A stretch of DNA of 64,000 nt, from the NCBI GenBank assembly GCA_021776565.1, contig JAJFFQ010000020.1:31453-95452 (forward strand). Direction: 5' to 3'. Positions 9,767 through 18,204 of this stretch are shown here, piece after piece (position 1 is the first letter of the stretch; every line of letters starts with the position of its first letter). The notes under the pieces were generated by a model. It had not been told where the DNA came from. It searched no databases and saw nothing but the letters and a program-made list of their open reading frames with translations. The position numbers were made by a program, and so were the translations under genes. Source of the DNA: Robiginitomaculum sp. Its GTDB lineage: Bacteria; Pseudomonadota; Alphaproteobacteria; Caulobacterales; Maricaulaceae.

Positions 9767-9855
9767 GCACGCAAGCGTTGCAAAACACCTCTTGCGCTTA
9801 TTCCTGGTGCCGCCTATGTCTTTCTTCGATTTTGTCAAGAATATGGATCACATTT

Positions 9856-10794
9856 ATGTCCGAGATTACTCACCATTGCGTTGCCATTATCGGCTCCGGG
9901 GCCGCCGGATACACAGCCGCCATTTATGCCGCCCGGGCCATGCTATCCCCTGTGGTGTTCGCCGGACTGCAACCGGGTGGCCAGCTGACTATCACGTCCG
10001 AAGTTGAAAATTATCCGGGGTTTGCCGAGCAAATTCAGGGGCCGTGGTTGATGGAACAAATGCGCGAACAGGCACTGGCCATGGGCACAAAAATCATTGA
10101 AGACACCATCGTCAAGACCGAGCTTGGCCAGCGGCCTTTTATTTTGCACGGCGATGGCGGGCAAATTTACACCGCCGATGCGGTCATCATTGCCACCGGT
10201 GCACAGGCCATGTGGCTGGGCTTGCCATCCGAGGAAAAATTCCAGGGTTTTGGCGTTTCGGCCTGTGCCACATGTGATGGTTTCTTTTATCGCGGCAAGG
10301 ATGTTGCGGTCATAGGTGGCGGCAATACTGCCGTTGAAGAAGCGTTATTTTTGACTAATTTTGCCGAAAAAGTAACACTGGTTCATCGGCGGGACAGCTT
10401 GCGTGCCGAAAAAATTCTGCAGAACCGTTTATTCAAAAATCCCAAGGTGGAAATTCTCTGGGATCACGTGCTTGAAGAAATACTGGGTGATGATAACCCG
10501 CCTGGCGTGACCGGTATGCGAGTGAAAAATGTCAAAACCGGCGATATAGCGACACGCAAACTGGATGGTGTGTTTGTGGCTATTGGTCACAAGCCGGAAA
10601 CCTCGCTTTTTGAGGGCCAACTGGAAATGAAACAGGGCGGTTATCTGGTCACCGCGCCAGACAGCACGGCCACCCAAATTCCGGGCGTTTATGCCGCCGG
10701 CGATGTCACTGATGATAAATATCGCCAGGCCGTCACCGCCGCCGGCATGGGCTGTATGGCGGCGCTTGAGGCAGAACACTTTTTGGCTGAATAG
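9856..10794 (+). CDS. trxB: Thioredoxin-disulfide reductase
   Basis: TrxB transfers electrons from NADPH through FAD to thioredoxin. The 312-residue protein shows the FAD-binding GSGAAGYTAA, the redox-active CATCDG and the NADPH-binding GGGNTAVEEA, and ends with the FAD-domain AAGDVTDDKYRQAVTAAG. The open frame extends upstream to 9673, but the extra 61 codons overlap the ELM1-like gene and are rich in Cys/Ser without family similarity, so the ATG at 9856 (MSEITHHC) is chosen. It is convergent with ptrB. Confidence 0.95.
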   Translation: MSEITHHCVAIIGSGAAGYTAAIYAARAMLSPVVFAGLQPGGQLTITSEVENYPGFAEQIQGPWLMEQMREQALAMGTKIIEDTIVKTELGQRPFILHGDGGQIYTADAVIIATGAQAMWLGLPSEEKFQGFGVSACATCDGFFYRGKDVAVIGGGNTAVEEALFLTNFAEKVTLVHRRDSLRAEKILQNRLFKNPKVEILWDHVLEEILGDDNPPGVTGMRVKNVKTGDIATRKLDGVFVAIGHKPETSLFEGQLEMKQGGYLVTAPDSTATQIPGVYAAGDVTDDKYRQAVTAAGMGCMAALEAEHFLAE

Positions 10795-10808
10795 GATAAT
10801 AGTTAGGG

Positions 10809-12938
10809 TCAGGCCGTAGGGGTCAGCCCGGTGATCTTGATAGCAAAGGCAAATTCAAGTGCGATGGTTTTCAGGCCTTCAAAGCGTCCACTCGCTCCGC
10901 CATGTCCAGCGTGCATTTCTGTTTTGAGGTAATACGGCCCTGCATCTGGCGCAATTTCGCGTAAACGTGCCACCCATTTTGCCGGCTCCCAATAGGTTAC
11001 CCGTGGATCGGTTAGCCCTGCGGTGGCCAATAATGGCGGGTAGGCGGCATTATGGACGTTATCATAAGGGCTATAGGCGAGAATGTTGGCGAAGGCGGCC
11101 TCGTCCTCTAGCGGATTGCCCCATTCGGGCCATTCCGGCGGGGTGAGCGGCAGGCTTTCATCGCTCATGGTGTTCAACACATCAACAAATGGCACGGCGG
11201 CAATGATGCCCGCAAACAGCTCTGGTGCCATATTCATGGCTGCGCCGACAAGTAAACCACCGGCGGAGCCGCCCATGGCAATAATGCGTTTTTCGGCGGT
11301 ATAGCCTTTGTCGATCAGTGTGTGTGCCACGGCGATGAAATCATGGAATGTTTTGGGTTTTCCTGCCCCCTTTGCGGCTGTGTACCAGGCATGGCCTTTG
11401 GCCCCGCCACCGCGAACATGGGCAATGGCAAAGACAAACCCGCGATCCAGCAATGACAACCGCCGGGCTGAAAACCCGGCAGCAATGGTGATCCCATAGG
11501 CACCATAACCATAAAGCAACAAGGGGGCGCTGCCATCCAGTTTCAGGTCTTTGCGATAGACAAGGCTAACCGGCACCTGCTCACCATCGTCAGTGTCTGC
11601 CATAATGCGCTCAACACAATACGCATCCGGGTTATGGCCAGAAGGGATGTGCTGGGTTTTGCGTAAAATTCGTTGGCGAGAGTATAGCTCATAATCAAAA
11701 ACCTGTTCCGGCTGTGCCGGTGACGACAGGGAGAAGCGTAGGCGCGGCGTCTCAAAATCCAGCAAAGGTTCCAGATCAAGATCAAAGGCGGCACCATCAA
11801 ACGCTATGTCATGCTCAGTGTCGCTATTCAGGTCTCGTACAACAAGGCGCGGCAGAGCGTCCTGGCGCTCCAGGCGAACATGATGGCCTTTGAAGAGCCT
11901 CTGCGAGAGGCGCTGCACACCGGTTTTGGGTGCTATCAGGTCTTGCCAATGGGCGCGCCCGGGCGTGGTTTCAGGTGCCGTAACGATTTTGAAATCCTCG
12001 GCTCCATCGGCATTGGTCAGGATGTAAAACAGTGCGCCAGCATGATCCACATGATATTCCAGATCGCGTTTACGCGGCGTGATAAGTGTTGGCGTGACAT
12101 TGGGGTTTTGGGCGTCCAGCACATGCACCTCACTGGTGCTATGGTCATTGACCTCAATCAGGATAAAACGCCGGTCGCTGGTTTCCCCAAGGCTGAGGAA
12201 AAATCCATCATCCGCCTCGCGGTAAATTGGAGTATCCTTGTGTGCCTCAGTGTCCAGCTTGTGTAGGCGAACCTCACGGGGGCGGTTATTTTCATCGCGA
12301 AATATCCACACCAGTCCAGCACTGTCAGCACACCAGACAAAATCTTCACACGCTGAAATGATCCGATCCGGCAATTCCTCGCCAGTTGCTAAATCCTTGA
12401 TGCGAATTTCATAATATTCGCTGCCCTGACGATCACTTGCATAGGCCAGGTATCGGTGATCGGGGCTGTGGGCAATACTGCCAAGGTCGAAATACGCGCA
12501 TTGCCCGGCTAGCGCATCCGCGTCCAGTAATTCCTCAATACTTTCTGACAAACCACCATCATTCTGGATTGCACGGCGGGCATATACTGGATGTTCGCTG
12601 CCGGTGCGATAGAAATTAAAATAGGCATACCTGCCATCTTCAACAGGCACACTTTGGTCGTCTTCACGTATCCGGGCGCGCATTTCTGCGATTAACGTCT
12701 CTTGCAAGGCATTGGTATCCGCCATGGCCTCATCGCAATAGGCGTTCTCTGCCAGCAGATGTGCCTTTATGTCTGCGGGTAGTGATTGCGGATCGTGCAT
12801 CACCTCTCGCCAGTTTGATGCACGCAACCAGAAGTAGTTGTCCTTGATGGAGTGTTCTGCGTATGTTTTTATGTATGGTCGCTTCTTTGCTCTGGGGGCG
12901 GGCAGGGTTGGGTTAAAGGTCTTTGAGGCAGGGTGCAT
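10809..12938 (-). CDS. ptrB: Oligopeptidase B (S9 family)
   Basis: A cytosolic serine peptidase cleaving short peptides after Arg or Lys. The 709-residue protein has an N-terminal seven-bladed propeller and a C-terminal alpha/beta hydrolase domain. The nucleophile lies in GGSAGGLLVGA and the catalytic His in HAGHGGASGRFE near the C terminus; the Asp is expected in TAGLTDPRVTYW. The start MHPASKTFNPTLPAPRAKKRP is typical (no signal peptide). It lies 34 bases after msrB and is probably co-transcribed with it. Confidence 0.92.
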   Translation of the reverse strand: MHPASKTFNPTLPAPRAKKRPYIKTYAEHSIKDNYFWLRASNWREVMHDPQSLPADIKAHLLAENAYCDEAMADTNALQETLIAEMRARIREDDQSVPVEDGRYAYFNFYRTGSEHPVYARRAIQNDGGLSESIEELLDADALAGQCAYFDLGSIAHSPDHRYLAYASDRQGSEYYEIRIKDLATGEELPDRIISACEDFVWCADSAGLVWIFRDENNRPREVRLHKLDTEAHKDTPIYREADDGFFLSLGETSDRRFILIEVNDHSTSEVHVLDAQNPNVTPTLITPRKRDLEYHVDHAGALFYILTNADGAEDFKIVTAPETTPGRAHWQDLIAPKTGVQRLSQRLFKGHHVRLERQDALPRLVVRDLNSDTEHDIAFDGAAFDLDLEPLLDFETPRLRFSLSSPAQPEQVFDYELYSRQRILRKTQHIPSGHNPDAYCVERIMADTDDGEQVPVSLVYRKDLKLDGSAPLLLYGYGAYGITIAAGFSARRLSLLDRGFVFAIAHVRGGGAKGHAWYTAAKGAGKPKTFHDFIAVAHTLIDKGYTAEKRIIAMGGSAGGLLVGAAMNMAPELFAGIIAAVPFVDVLNTMSDESLPLTPPEWPEWGNPLEDEAAFANILAYSPYDNVHNAAYPPLLATAGLTDPRVTYWEPAKWVARLREIAPDAGPYYLKTEMHAGHGGASGRFEGLKTIALEFAFAIKITGLTPTA

Positions 12939-12972
12939 GTTTGTCTCTGATTAAAGGGTCTGAACCCGATGT

Positions 12973-13338
12973 TTATTGCGCAATGAAATTCAATACAGTG
13001 CCGTTTACGCAATAACGCAAGCCGGTGGGCTTGGGGCCGTCATCAAAAACATGGCCCATATGAGCCTCGCATTTTGCACAATGGATTTCGTTGCGTGTCA
13101 TGGCCAGGGCGTTATCTGTTTGTTGGCCAAGAACGCCGGGCGCAATGACATCAAAAAATGATGGCCAGCCAGAGCCGGAATCATATTTATGGGCAGAGGA
13201 AAAAAGCGGCGTGTCGCAGACAACGCATGTATAAATACCTGCGCGCTTTTCATCGAGCCACGGGCCGGAAAATGGCGCCTCGGTTGCGCAAGATCGTGCG
13301 ATACGCTGCTGTGCTGGCGTCAGTTTTTTAGTCTCCAT
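12973..13338 (-). CDS. msrB: Peptide-methionine (R)-S-oxide reductase
   Basis: MsrB reduces methionine-R-sulfoxide in proteins. The 121-residue sequence contains the zinc-binding pairs CVVC and CAKC and the MGHVFDDGP and RYCVNGTVLNF motifs, the latter with the catalytic Cys. The more common RFCVNS is RYCVNG here, a conservative change. It precedes ptrB on the same strand. Confidence 0.95.
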   Translation of the reverse strand: METKKLTPAQQRIARSCATEAPFSGPWLDEKRAGIYTCVVCDTPLFSSAHKYDSGSGWPSFFDVIAPGVLGQQTDNALAMTRNEIHCAKCEAHMGHVFDDGPKPTGLRYCVNGTVLNFIAQ

Positions 13339-13392
13339 CTGGATTACCTCATGTTGCTATCTGTGCCGTGCTATGTGAATAAACGCCGCGTG

Positions 13393-14142
13393 CTAGCTCA
13401 GCAAGCCATAATGGCGGGCCAGTCGCTCCAGCGCCAGTTTAAGTACCACTTTGGCGGTTCGCTTTGGCCATTTGCGGGCTTTTTCCAACCCTTCAATTCT
13501 GCTTTCGCGAATACATAAACAAAATACAATATCATCCAGGCCAGGGCCAAGCGCGTTCAGGGCATCCATGAACCTGTCCTTGGCGGCAAGGGCACTGTCT
13601 GCGGCATCCAGAACTGCATTTCGTGGGCTAGATGCGGCGGAGCCTCGTGCTGGTGCATCCCAGTTGGCACAAAGCTTCTGGGCCAGTGAAGAGCGTGCAT
13701 AATCATCACGCAGACGCTCGGCGGCGGCAAATTCTGCGCGGCTTAAAAAGGGCGTATCGCTGCTGCCTGATCGTCTGCGCAACCAGGCCAGAGGTGACTC
13801 GGCGGCGTTTTTTCGAGCTTTGAAAATTCTGCCCTTGGGGTCAATCAGGTCTACGGTTTGCATATCGCGATGCTGGGCGGCAAAGGCTTCGTCTTCATCG
13901 CCTTCCTTTTGCCTGGCTAACCAGGTTCGGGACTGTGCATTGGCGAACAATTGATGATTATTGTGCCGGGTTAACAGACCCTGGCTACAGGCTTTTTTGG
14001 CTTCTGTCGCGTTCAGCCTTGCACAAATATTACCATTCAAACTGATGGCAAAAGAACCATCATGCTGAACGCTCAGTGGGAGATTGTTATCCACCATGCG
14101 TTCAATGACGCGCACCAATTTTTTATTGACCCGTGGGGACAT
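13393..14142 (-). CDS. DUF6456 domain protein
   Basis: The 249-residue protein has the C-terminal DUF6456 domain seen widely in alphaproteobacteria: ESPLAWLRRR, FLSRAEFAAAERLRDDY and the closing WPKRTAKVVLKLALERLARHYGL, which has a helix-turn-helix-like pattern. The N-terminal 80 residues contain a separate small domain (about 1-75, VQHDGSFAISLNGNICARL). No function has been assigned; the basic helical end suggests DNA binding. Its ATG overlaps the TGA of the DnaA-like gene by one base, so the two are translationally coupled. Confidence 0.85.
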   Translation of the reverse strand: MSPRVNKKLVRVIERMVDNNLPLSVQHDGSFAISLNGNICARLNATEAKKACSQGLLTRHNNHQLFANAQSRTWLARQKEGDEDEAFAAQHRDMQTVDLIDPKGRIFKARKNAAESPLAWLRRRSGSSDTPFLSRAEFAAAERLRDDYARSSLAQKLCANWDAPARGSAASSPRNAVLDAADSALAAKDRFMDALNALGPGLDDIVFCLCIRESRIEGLEKARKWPKRTAKVVLKLALERLARHYGLLS

Positions 14143-14501
14143 CAGGACTGGAAAACTGCTTGCAGCAGGGCCGGAGCTGGCGCTGAACGCAAAATACTTT
14201 CAAGGGCTTCCAGAAGGGTATCAAATTTTGGATCATCGCGGCGGTCTTCGACCAGATGACAGGCATGGGAAACCGTTGTGCGATCCCGACCAAAGGCCAT
14301 GGCCACCCGGCTAAGGCTTAACTCGAACGAGATGTGGGCAAGGTACATGGCAACCTGGCGCCCAAAGGCGGCGCGGGCATTGCGCCGTGTCATGGCATCC
14401 ATATCTTTTTCTGGCACCCCAAGTGCATAGGCGACCAAAGTGCGTGCCAGTCTGGCGCGGGCCTCGTCTTGCTCGCGGCGGCGATAATATTCCGGGTTCA
14501 T
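14142..14501 (-). CDS. DnaA domain IV-like helix-turn-helix protein
   Basis: A 119-residue protein consisting mainly of a Bac_DnaA_C-type DNA-binding domain. The segment FGRDRTTVSHACHLVEDRRDD (about 71-91) closely follows the DnaA-box-recognition signature of the replication initiator, but the AAA+ ATPase part is absent. It could bind DnaA-box-like sequences and act as a transcription or replication regulator; this is inference. A strong ribosome-binding site (AGGAGG, 7 bases from ATG) decides the start. It is coupled to the DUF6456 gene downstream. Confidence 0.85.
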   Translation of the reverse strand: MNPEYYRRREQDEARARLARTLVAYALGVPEKDMDAMTRRNARAAFGRQVAMYLAHISFELSLSRVAMAFGRDRTTVSHACHLVEDRRDDPKFDTLLEALESILRSAPAPALLQAVFQS

Positions 14502-14627
14502 TTTATCCTCCTACAAAATTTATGACTGGAAGGCAGGATAATTGCTATTCCTAGTTGTAGGATTATGTTCCTATTATACGGCTGTGTAAAGCTCTTTCTT
14601 GGTACCAAAAATACTTAATTATAACAT

Positions 14628-15152
14628 TTATTCGTTGAAGGTGTGCAGTTGTAACCCCGGGGATAAGTCAGCAAGGGGCATAAAAATGTCATAGGCCAGT
14701 ATGGCGCTGACAGTGCCATTTTCGTTTGCGAGGGGAAATTTGACCCAAAATTGCGCCAGGCTGCATAATGCCTGTTTACCGCCTTTATGCCAGATGAGCG
14801 GCGTGACACCACACAAGGGTTTACGATCTTCAACCACATTATCATGCACTTGTCGCCAATGAGGCAGGGCCAAACCAAAGGGCAAATCATCAAGGGTTTT
14901 GCCGGTGATCTCGGTTTCAAGAACTGTGCGCAACCCGGTACCAGCCAACCGGATCCTGTATGAACGCCGGGCGTCATTTTGCACAACATCAGTTAACGTA
15001 ATAAAGGGCAGAAGCTGGATCATGTCGCGGGGGTGCAAATCACCACGGCCTGGTAAAACGCCTGGGCGGCATTTGCTACGCCAGTAATCATACAGGCTGC
15101 GCTGTTCATCGAATTCAAGTTGATGCTTGAATGGTTCAATGCGCTTGCCCAT
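14628..15152 (-). CDS. PAS-domain protein (PAS_5 family)
   Basis: A 174-residue single-domain protein of the PAS_5 family found in alphaproteobacteria, with features such as YDYWRSK and the PRDMIQLLPFITLTDVV segment. There is no output domain, so it would be a stand-alone sensor or adaptor. The frame opens at TTG 15179, but GAGGGGG six bases before the ATG at 15152 makes that the likely start. An inverted repeat lies 42 bases upstream at 15194-15209. Confidence 0.82.
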   Translation of the reverse strand: MGKRIEPFKHQLEFDEQRSLYDYWRSKCRPGVLPGRGDLHPRDMIQLLPFITLTDVVQNDARRSYRIRLAGTGLRTVLETEITGKTLDDLPFGLALPHWRQVHDNVVEDRKPLCGVTPLIWHKGGKQALCSLAQFWVKFPLANENGTVSAILAYDIFMPLADLSPGLQLHTFNE

Positions 15153-15193
15153 TGTCAACCCCCTCGTTGCGTATGGCAAAAGTGATTCGTTTC

Positions 15194-15209
15194 GTTAATA
15201 TCCATTAAC
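15194..15209. promoter_or_regulatory. Inverted repeat upstream of the PAS gene
   Basis: GTTAAT-N4-ATTAAC forms a perfect 6-bp dyad. It also reads as TTAA-N6-TTAA, one base short of the CtrA consensus spacing. It could be an operator for an unidentified dimeric regulator. Confidence 0.35.
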
Positions 15210-15301
15210 TTATGGAATTTGCGCAAGAGTCCCTTGACTCTTTTTTTATTTTAAGGAATCAAAAAACACACATAGAATCGCTTGAAATAGAAAATCACCA
15301 A

Positions 15302-15333
15302 TAAAAACAAAGCCCGGCACTGGGCCGGGCTTT
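15302..15333 (-). terminator. Rho-independent terminator of mucR
   Basis: A perfect 10-bp stem AAAGCCCGGC/GCCGGGCTTT with a 5-base loop is followed on the minus strand by GTTTTTA. It begins 28 bases after the mucR stop. Confidence 0.9.
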
Positions 15334-15360
15334 GCAGAAAAAAGTGTGGAAAACTTGAAT

Positions 15361-15777
15361 TTACCGACCCCGGCCTCGGCTTCCGCGTCCTAATCCCATC
15401 TCTTTGGCCAGTTTTGAGCGCGCTTCGGCATAGTTTGGTGCGACCATGGGGTAGTCAGATGCCAGCCCCCATTTAGATCTGTATTCATCTGGGGACATAT
15501 CATACTTGGCCCGTAAATGCCGTTTGAGAGATTTATATTTCCCACCGTCCTCAAGGCAAATAATATAGTCAGGGGTAATGGAACGCTTGGGTGAAACAGC
15601 CGGTTTTTGTGGCGGTGCCGGTGGAGCGTTCCCTTCGGTTTCTGCCTGGCTCAGGGCGCTATAAACACAACGAATAATCTCTGGTAATTCTGATGCCGCC
15701 ACAGTGTTGTTGCCAACATAAGCAGTCACAATATCAACGGCCATTTCCGTAATTGCTGTTTGTTCAGTCATGCTCAT
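15361..15777 (-). CDS. mucR: Ros/MucR-family transcriptional regulator
   Basis: MucR proteins bind AT-rich DNA with T-A steps and act as global repressors in alphaproteobacteria. The 138-residue protein has the standard N-terminal multimerisation region (MAVDIVTAYVGNN), then the zinc-finger-like ICLEDGGKYKSLKRHLRAKY and the conserved PDEYRSKWGL and YPMVAPNYAEARSKLAKEMGLG. In the finger, Cys, Asp and the first His are present, but the positions of the final His ligand are Lys-Tyr, so zinc binding may be impaired; some Ros/MucR homologues are known to fold without zinc. The adjacent AT-rich region is a likely autoregulatory target. Confidence 0.93.
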   Translation of the reverse strand: MSMTEQTAITEMAVDIVTAYVGNNTVAASELPEIIRCVYSALSQAETEGNAPPAPPQKPAVSPKRSITPDYIICLEDGGKYKSLKRHLRAKYDMSPDEYRSKWGLASDYPMVAPNYAEARSKLAKEMGLGRGSRGRGR

Positions 15778-16018
15778 TCTCGCTATTAGCTAAACGTGTT
15801 CAATGAACATAAGGTCAAAAAATGAAAAATACAATAAAGTAAATACATAAATAACACACAATAGGCGTGTTTATCTGTGGTATTAGGCGTTCTTATTCAA
15901 ATTCATTGTGAATTTTTAGTATTTACAGCGATATTTAGGTAAAAACCTGTCTATTTAGACAGGTGTAGAAATGAATGTATACGAATTTATAATTTGAATG
16001 CATTAAGGCCTGAACCTT
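15778..16018. promoter_or_regulatory. AT-rich intergenic region upstream of mucR with a palindrome
   Basis: About 240 bases, strongly A/T-rich relative to neighbours and rich in TpA steps, containing the perfect dyad ACCTGTCTA-TT-TAGACAGGT (15945-15964). The composition suits MucR autoregulation. The palindrome suggests an operator for another dimeric regulator or an RNA stem. No conventional gene is seen apart from the short ORF that follows. Confidence 0.45.
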
Positions 16019-16108
16019 GTGTATCTCAAAACCGCCCTCTACGCGACATTATTAGCGATCATTGCGTTGGCGATGATGATGAGTTTTCTGGCATATTATA
16101 GCGGTTAG
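16019..16108 (+). CDS. Candidate 29-residue single-span membrane protein
   Basis: A GTG-initiated frame encodes MYLKTALYATLLAI followed by a continuous hydrophobic segment and ends AYYSG before TAG. It reads as one transmembrane helix with a short Lys-containing N terminus. AAGG lies ten bases upstream. It is convergent with the antiporter operon and divergent from mucR. No family is recognised; this could be chance, but hydrophobic coding content with a sensible start in an otherwise non-coding AT-rich gap is suggestive. Confidence 0.4.
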   Translation: MYLKTALYATLLAIIALAMMMSFLAYYSG

Positions 16109-16142
16109 TGCGCCATATCGACCCTGTTTACGAGTCTATGGC

Positions 16143-17867
16143 CTAGCCAGCCATATATACGGCCAGCAAGGCCAGAGTAAGAAACGCTGCCGCCCAGCCC
16201 GCCACGGCACCAGCCGGGAAGGAGCGGCTGAACGCCCCGTCAGGGCTTAAAAATGTTGCCAGTATGGCAGATACACCCGAAAGCGCCTTGTCCAGCCCAC
16301 GCAAGGCATGTGCCCAAAGGCGGGCAATGATGGCGTAAACCCATTGCCCGAGTGCCTTGCCCGGCTTTCGCCAGAACCAGTCCACATCCAGAATGGTCAT
16401 GCGTTTTTCGGATGGATACCAGCCAAGGCGCATCAGCAGGGCAAAGGCGAATATGGCCGCCAGCAAGAGCTGCATCTGCCCGACAATATGGCCAAGGGTA
16501 TAGGGCTCATAGTCATTGGCGTAGGGCAAGAGCGCATAAAGCCAGCGGTGATTGACACCAATAAAAATGCTTAAAAATGCGGCAATACCCATGGCGACGA
16601 GCATATTCCACGGTGCTTCCTTGACCCTGCGCCCGCTATCATGGGCAAAGAATGAGAAATACGGAATTTTAATCCCGGCATGCTCCAGCACCCCTGCGCT
16701 GGCAAAAACCAGGGCCAGCCAGATGATCCAGTGCCCTTCATCGGCCACGGCAGCCAGGATGAGGGCTTTGGTGACAAAGGCCGAGAGGAATGGAAAGGCA
16801 GAAATTGACCCGGCCCCGATAAGACAGAAAAATGCTGTGATGGGCATGGAGCGGAACAGCCCGCCAAGCTCTGATGCCTTGGTTGTACCGGTGCGATAAA
16901 GCACCGCACCCATACTCATGAATAACAGCCCCTTGAACAACACATCGGCGAAGGCGTGTGCTGCTGCACCATTTATGCCCAGGCTTGTGCCAATGCCAAT
17001 GCCGACCACCATAAAACCAAGCTGGTTATTGATCGAGAACGACAGAACCCGGCGCAGGTCATTTTCAATGACCGCAAAGAAAACCGGAAACAGCGCCATT
17101 ATGACACCCACATAAATCAGAATTTCCGTACCGGCATATCCGCGTGCCAGCGCATAAATCGCCATTTTGGTTGTAAAGGCAGACAGCACCACGGCACCGG
17201 TAATTGTTGCCTTGGGATAGGCGTCTTGCAACCAGCTATGTAGCAGGGGAAACGCAGCCTTGATGCCAAAACCGATCAGGATTAACCAGCCTGCCAGACC
17301 AGCCTCAAGCCCTATATGTTCAAACGCCCACGACCCTGTTTGTGCGTGGAGCAACACCGCCCCGGCGAGTAATAACACGCCAGAACCGATGTGCATAAGC
17401 AGATAGCGTATGCCCGCATTGCGGGCCGCCGCCGTTCCCGTGCGCCAGATCAGAAAAACCGAGGTAAACGCGGTCATTTCCCAAAATACAAACAGGGTTA
17501 TCAGGTCGCCGGCAAAAACCGCTGCCATTGCCGCGCCGCCGTAAAGCACGCTCATGGCGTCTTGCAAACGGTCACGGTCATGCAGCGCATAAAGTGCGTT
17601 CAAAAACGCAGCAATGATGAAGATCAAACCCCATATGCGGCTTAACCCGTCAAAGCGAAATGTCTGTATACCGGCACCGATTGTGTCGATGTCAATTGGC
17701 GCAAATGTGCCAAAGGCGTTCATTTTCAACCAGAAAAACAGTGCCACAACCGGAGACAACAACATGACGGCCTTGCGCGCACTGTGCCAGGGCAATGCCG
17801 CGATCAGCAGCCCGGCGGCCAAAATGATCCAGGCAGGATTAACCGGTGCAGCGAAAAACTCAGTCAT
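16143..17867 (-). CDS. Mrp-type antiporter subunit, MrpA/NuoL-like proton-channel family
   Basis: A 574-residue polytopic protein of the NADH-quinone-oxidoreductase/Mrp antiporter family. The conserved FVFWEMTAF, GFGIKAAFPLLHSWLQDAYPKA and HAFADVLFKGLLFM segments hold the Glu, Lys and His residues of the proton path. It is the last gene of the antiporter operon and the third paralogous pumping-type subunit in it. The start at 17867 overlaps the preceding stop by eight bases; the longer frame to 17897 is less likely. Operons of this kind lack a long MrpA and use several shorter paralogues instead. Confidence 0.85.
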   Translation of the reverse strand: MTEFFAAPVNPAWIILAAGLLIAALPWHSARKAVMLLSPVVALFFWLKMNAFGTFAPIDIDTIGAGIQTFRFDGLSRIWGLIFIIAAFLNALYALHDRDRLQDAMSVLYGGAAMAAVFAGDLITLFVFWEMTAFTSVFLIWRTGTAAARNAGIRYLLMHIGSGVLLLAGAVLLHAQTGSWAFEHIGLEAGLAGWLILIGFGIKAAFPLLHSWLQDAYPKATITGAVVLSAFTTKMAIYALARGYAGTEILIYVGVIMALFPVFFAVIENDLRRVLSFSINNQLGFMVVGIGIGTSLGINGAAAHAFADVLFKGLLFMSMGAVLYRTGTTKASELGGLFRSMPITAFFCLIGAGSISAFPFLSAFVTKALILAAVADEGHWIIWLALVFASAGVLEHAGIKIPYFSFFAHDSGRRVKEAPWNMLVAMGIAAFLSIFIGVNHRWLYALLPYANDYEPYTLGHIVGQMQLLLAAIFAFALLMRLGWYPSEKRMTILDVDWFWRKPGKALGQWVYAIIARLWAHALRGLDKALSGVSAILATFLSPDGAFSRSFPAGAVAGWAAAFLTLALLAVYMAG

Positions 17868-18204
17868 CTTCGGTGCTCTCCGGATAATAGTCTTCATCGC
17901 GCCCGGTTGCGCGGCGCAATGGCCAGCCCATCAACACAACAAAGGCAAAAGCAGCAAAACCAAAGAAGGCGAAAAACCCGATCCGTTCTTCAAAATGAAA
18001 ATGACCATGACGGTTGATAAGAAAATCCGCAGTCATACTGAGGATCATGGCTATGCCAATAAAGTATAAAAACCCTTTGCGCACCTTGTCACTGACCAGC
18101 CATAAAAATGGCCGCGCAACGGGATGTACGCCTTCATCATGGGCAGGCTTGCGCGGGGCTGCTGGCTTGGTGTTAGCCTTTTTCGATGTCTTGGCGGTGG
18201 TCAT
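17860..18204 (-). CDS. Small two-span membrane protein of the antiporter operon
   Basis: A 114-residue protein with a Lys/Ala/Pro-rich cytoplasmic N terminus (about 1-35), two predicted membrane spans (GFLYFIGIAMILSMTADFLI and IGFFAFFGFAAFAFVVLMG) linked by a His-rich loop (NRHGHFHFEER), and an acidic C terminus. It overlaps both neighbours by a few bases, so it is translated with the antiporter subunits. No Mrp homologue is recognised; it may be an accessory subunit of this antiporter class. Confidence 0.75.
   Translation of the reverse strand: MTTAKTSKKANTKPAAPRKPAHDEGVHPVARPFLWLVSDKVRKGFLYFIGIAMILSMTADFLINRHGHFHFEERIGFFAFFGFAAFAFVVLMGWPLRRATGRDEDYYPESTEDD

Noticed and set aside
9673..9855. 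N-terminal extension of TrxB
   Set aside because: The 61 extra residues overlap the ELM1-like gene and do not belong to the thioredoxin reductase family; the ATG at 9856 gives the normal protein.
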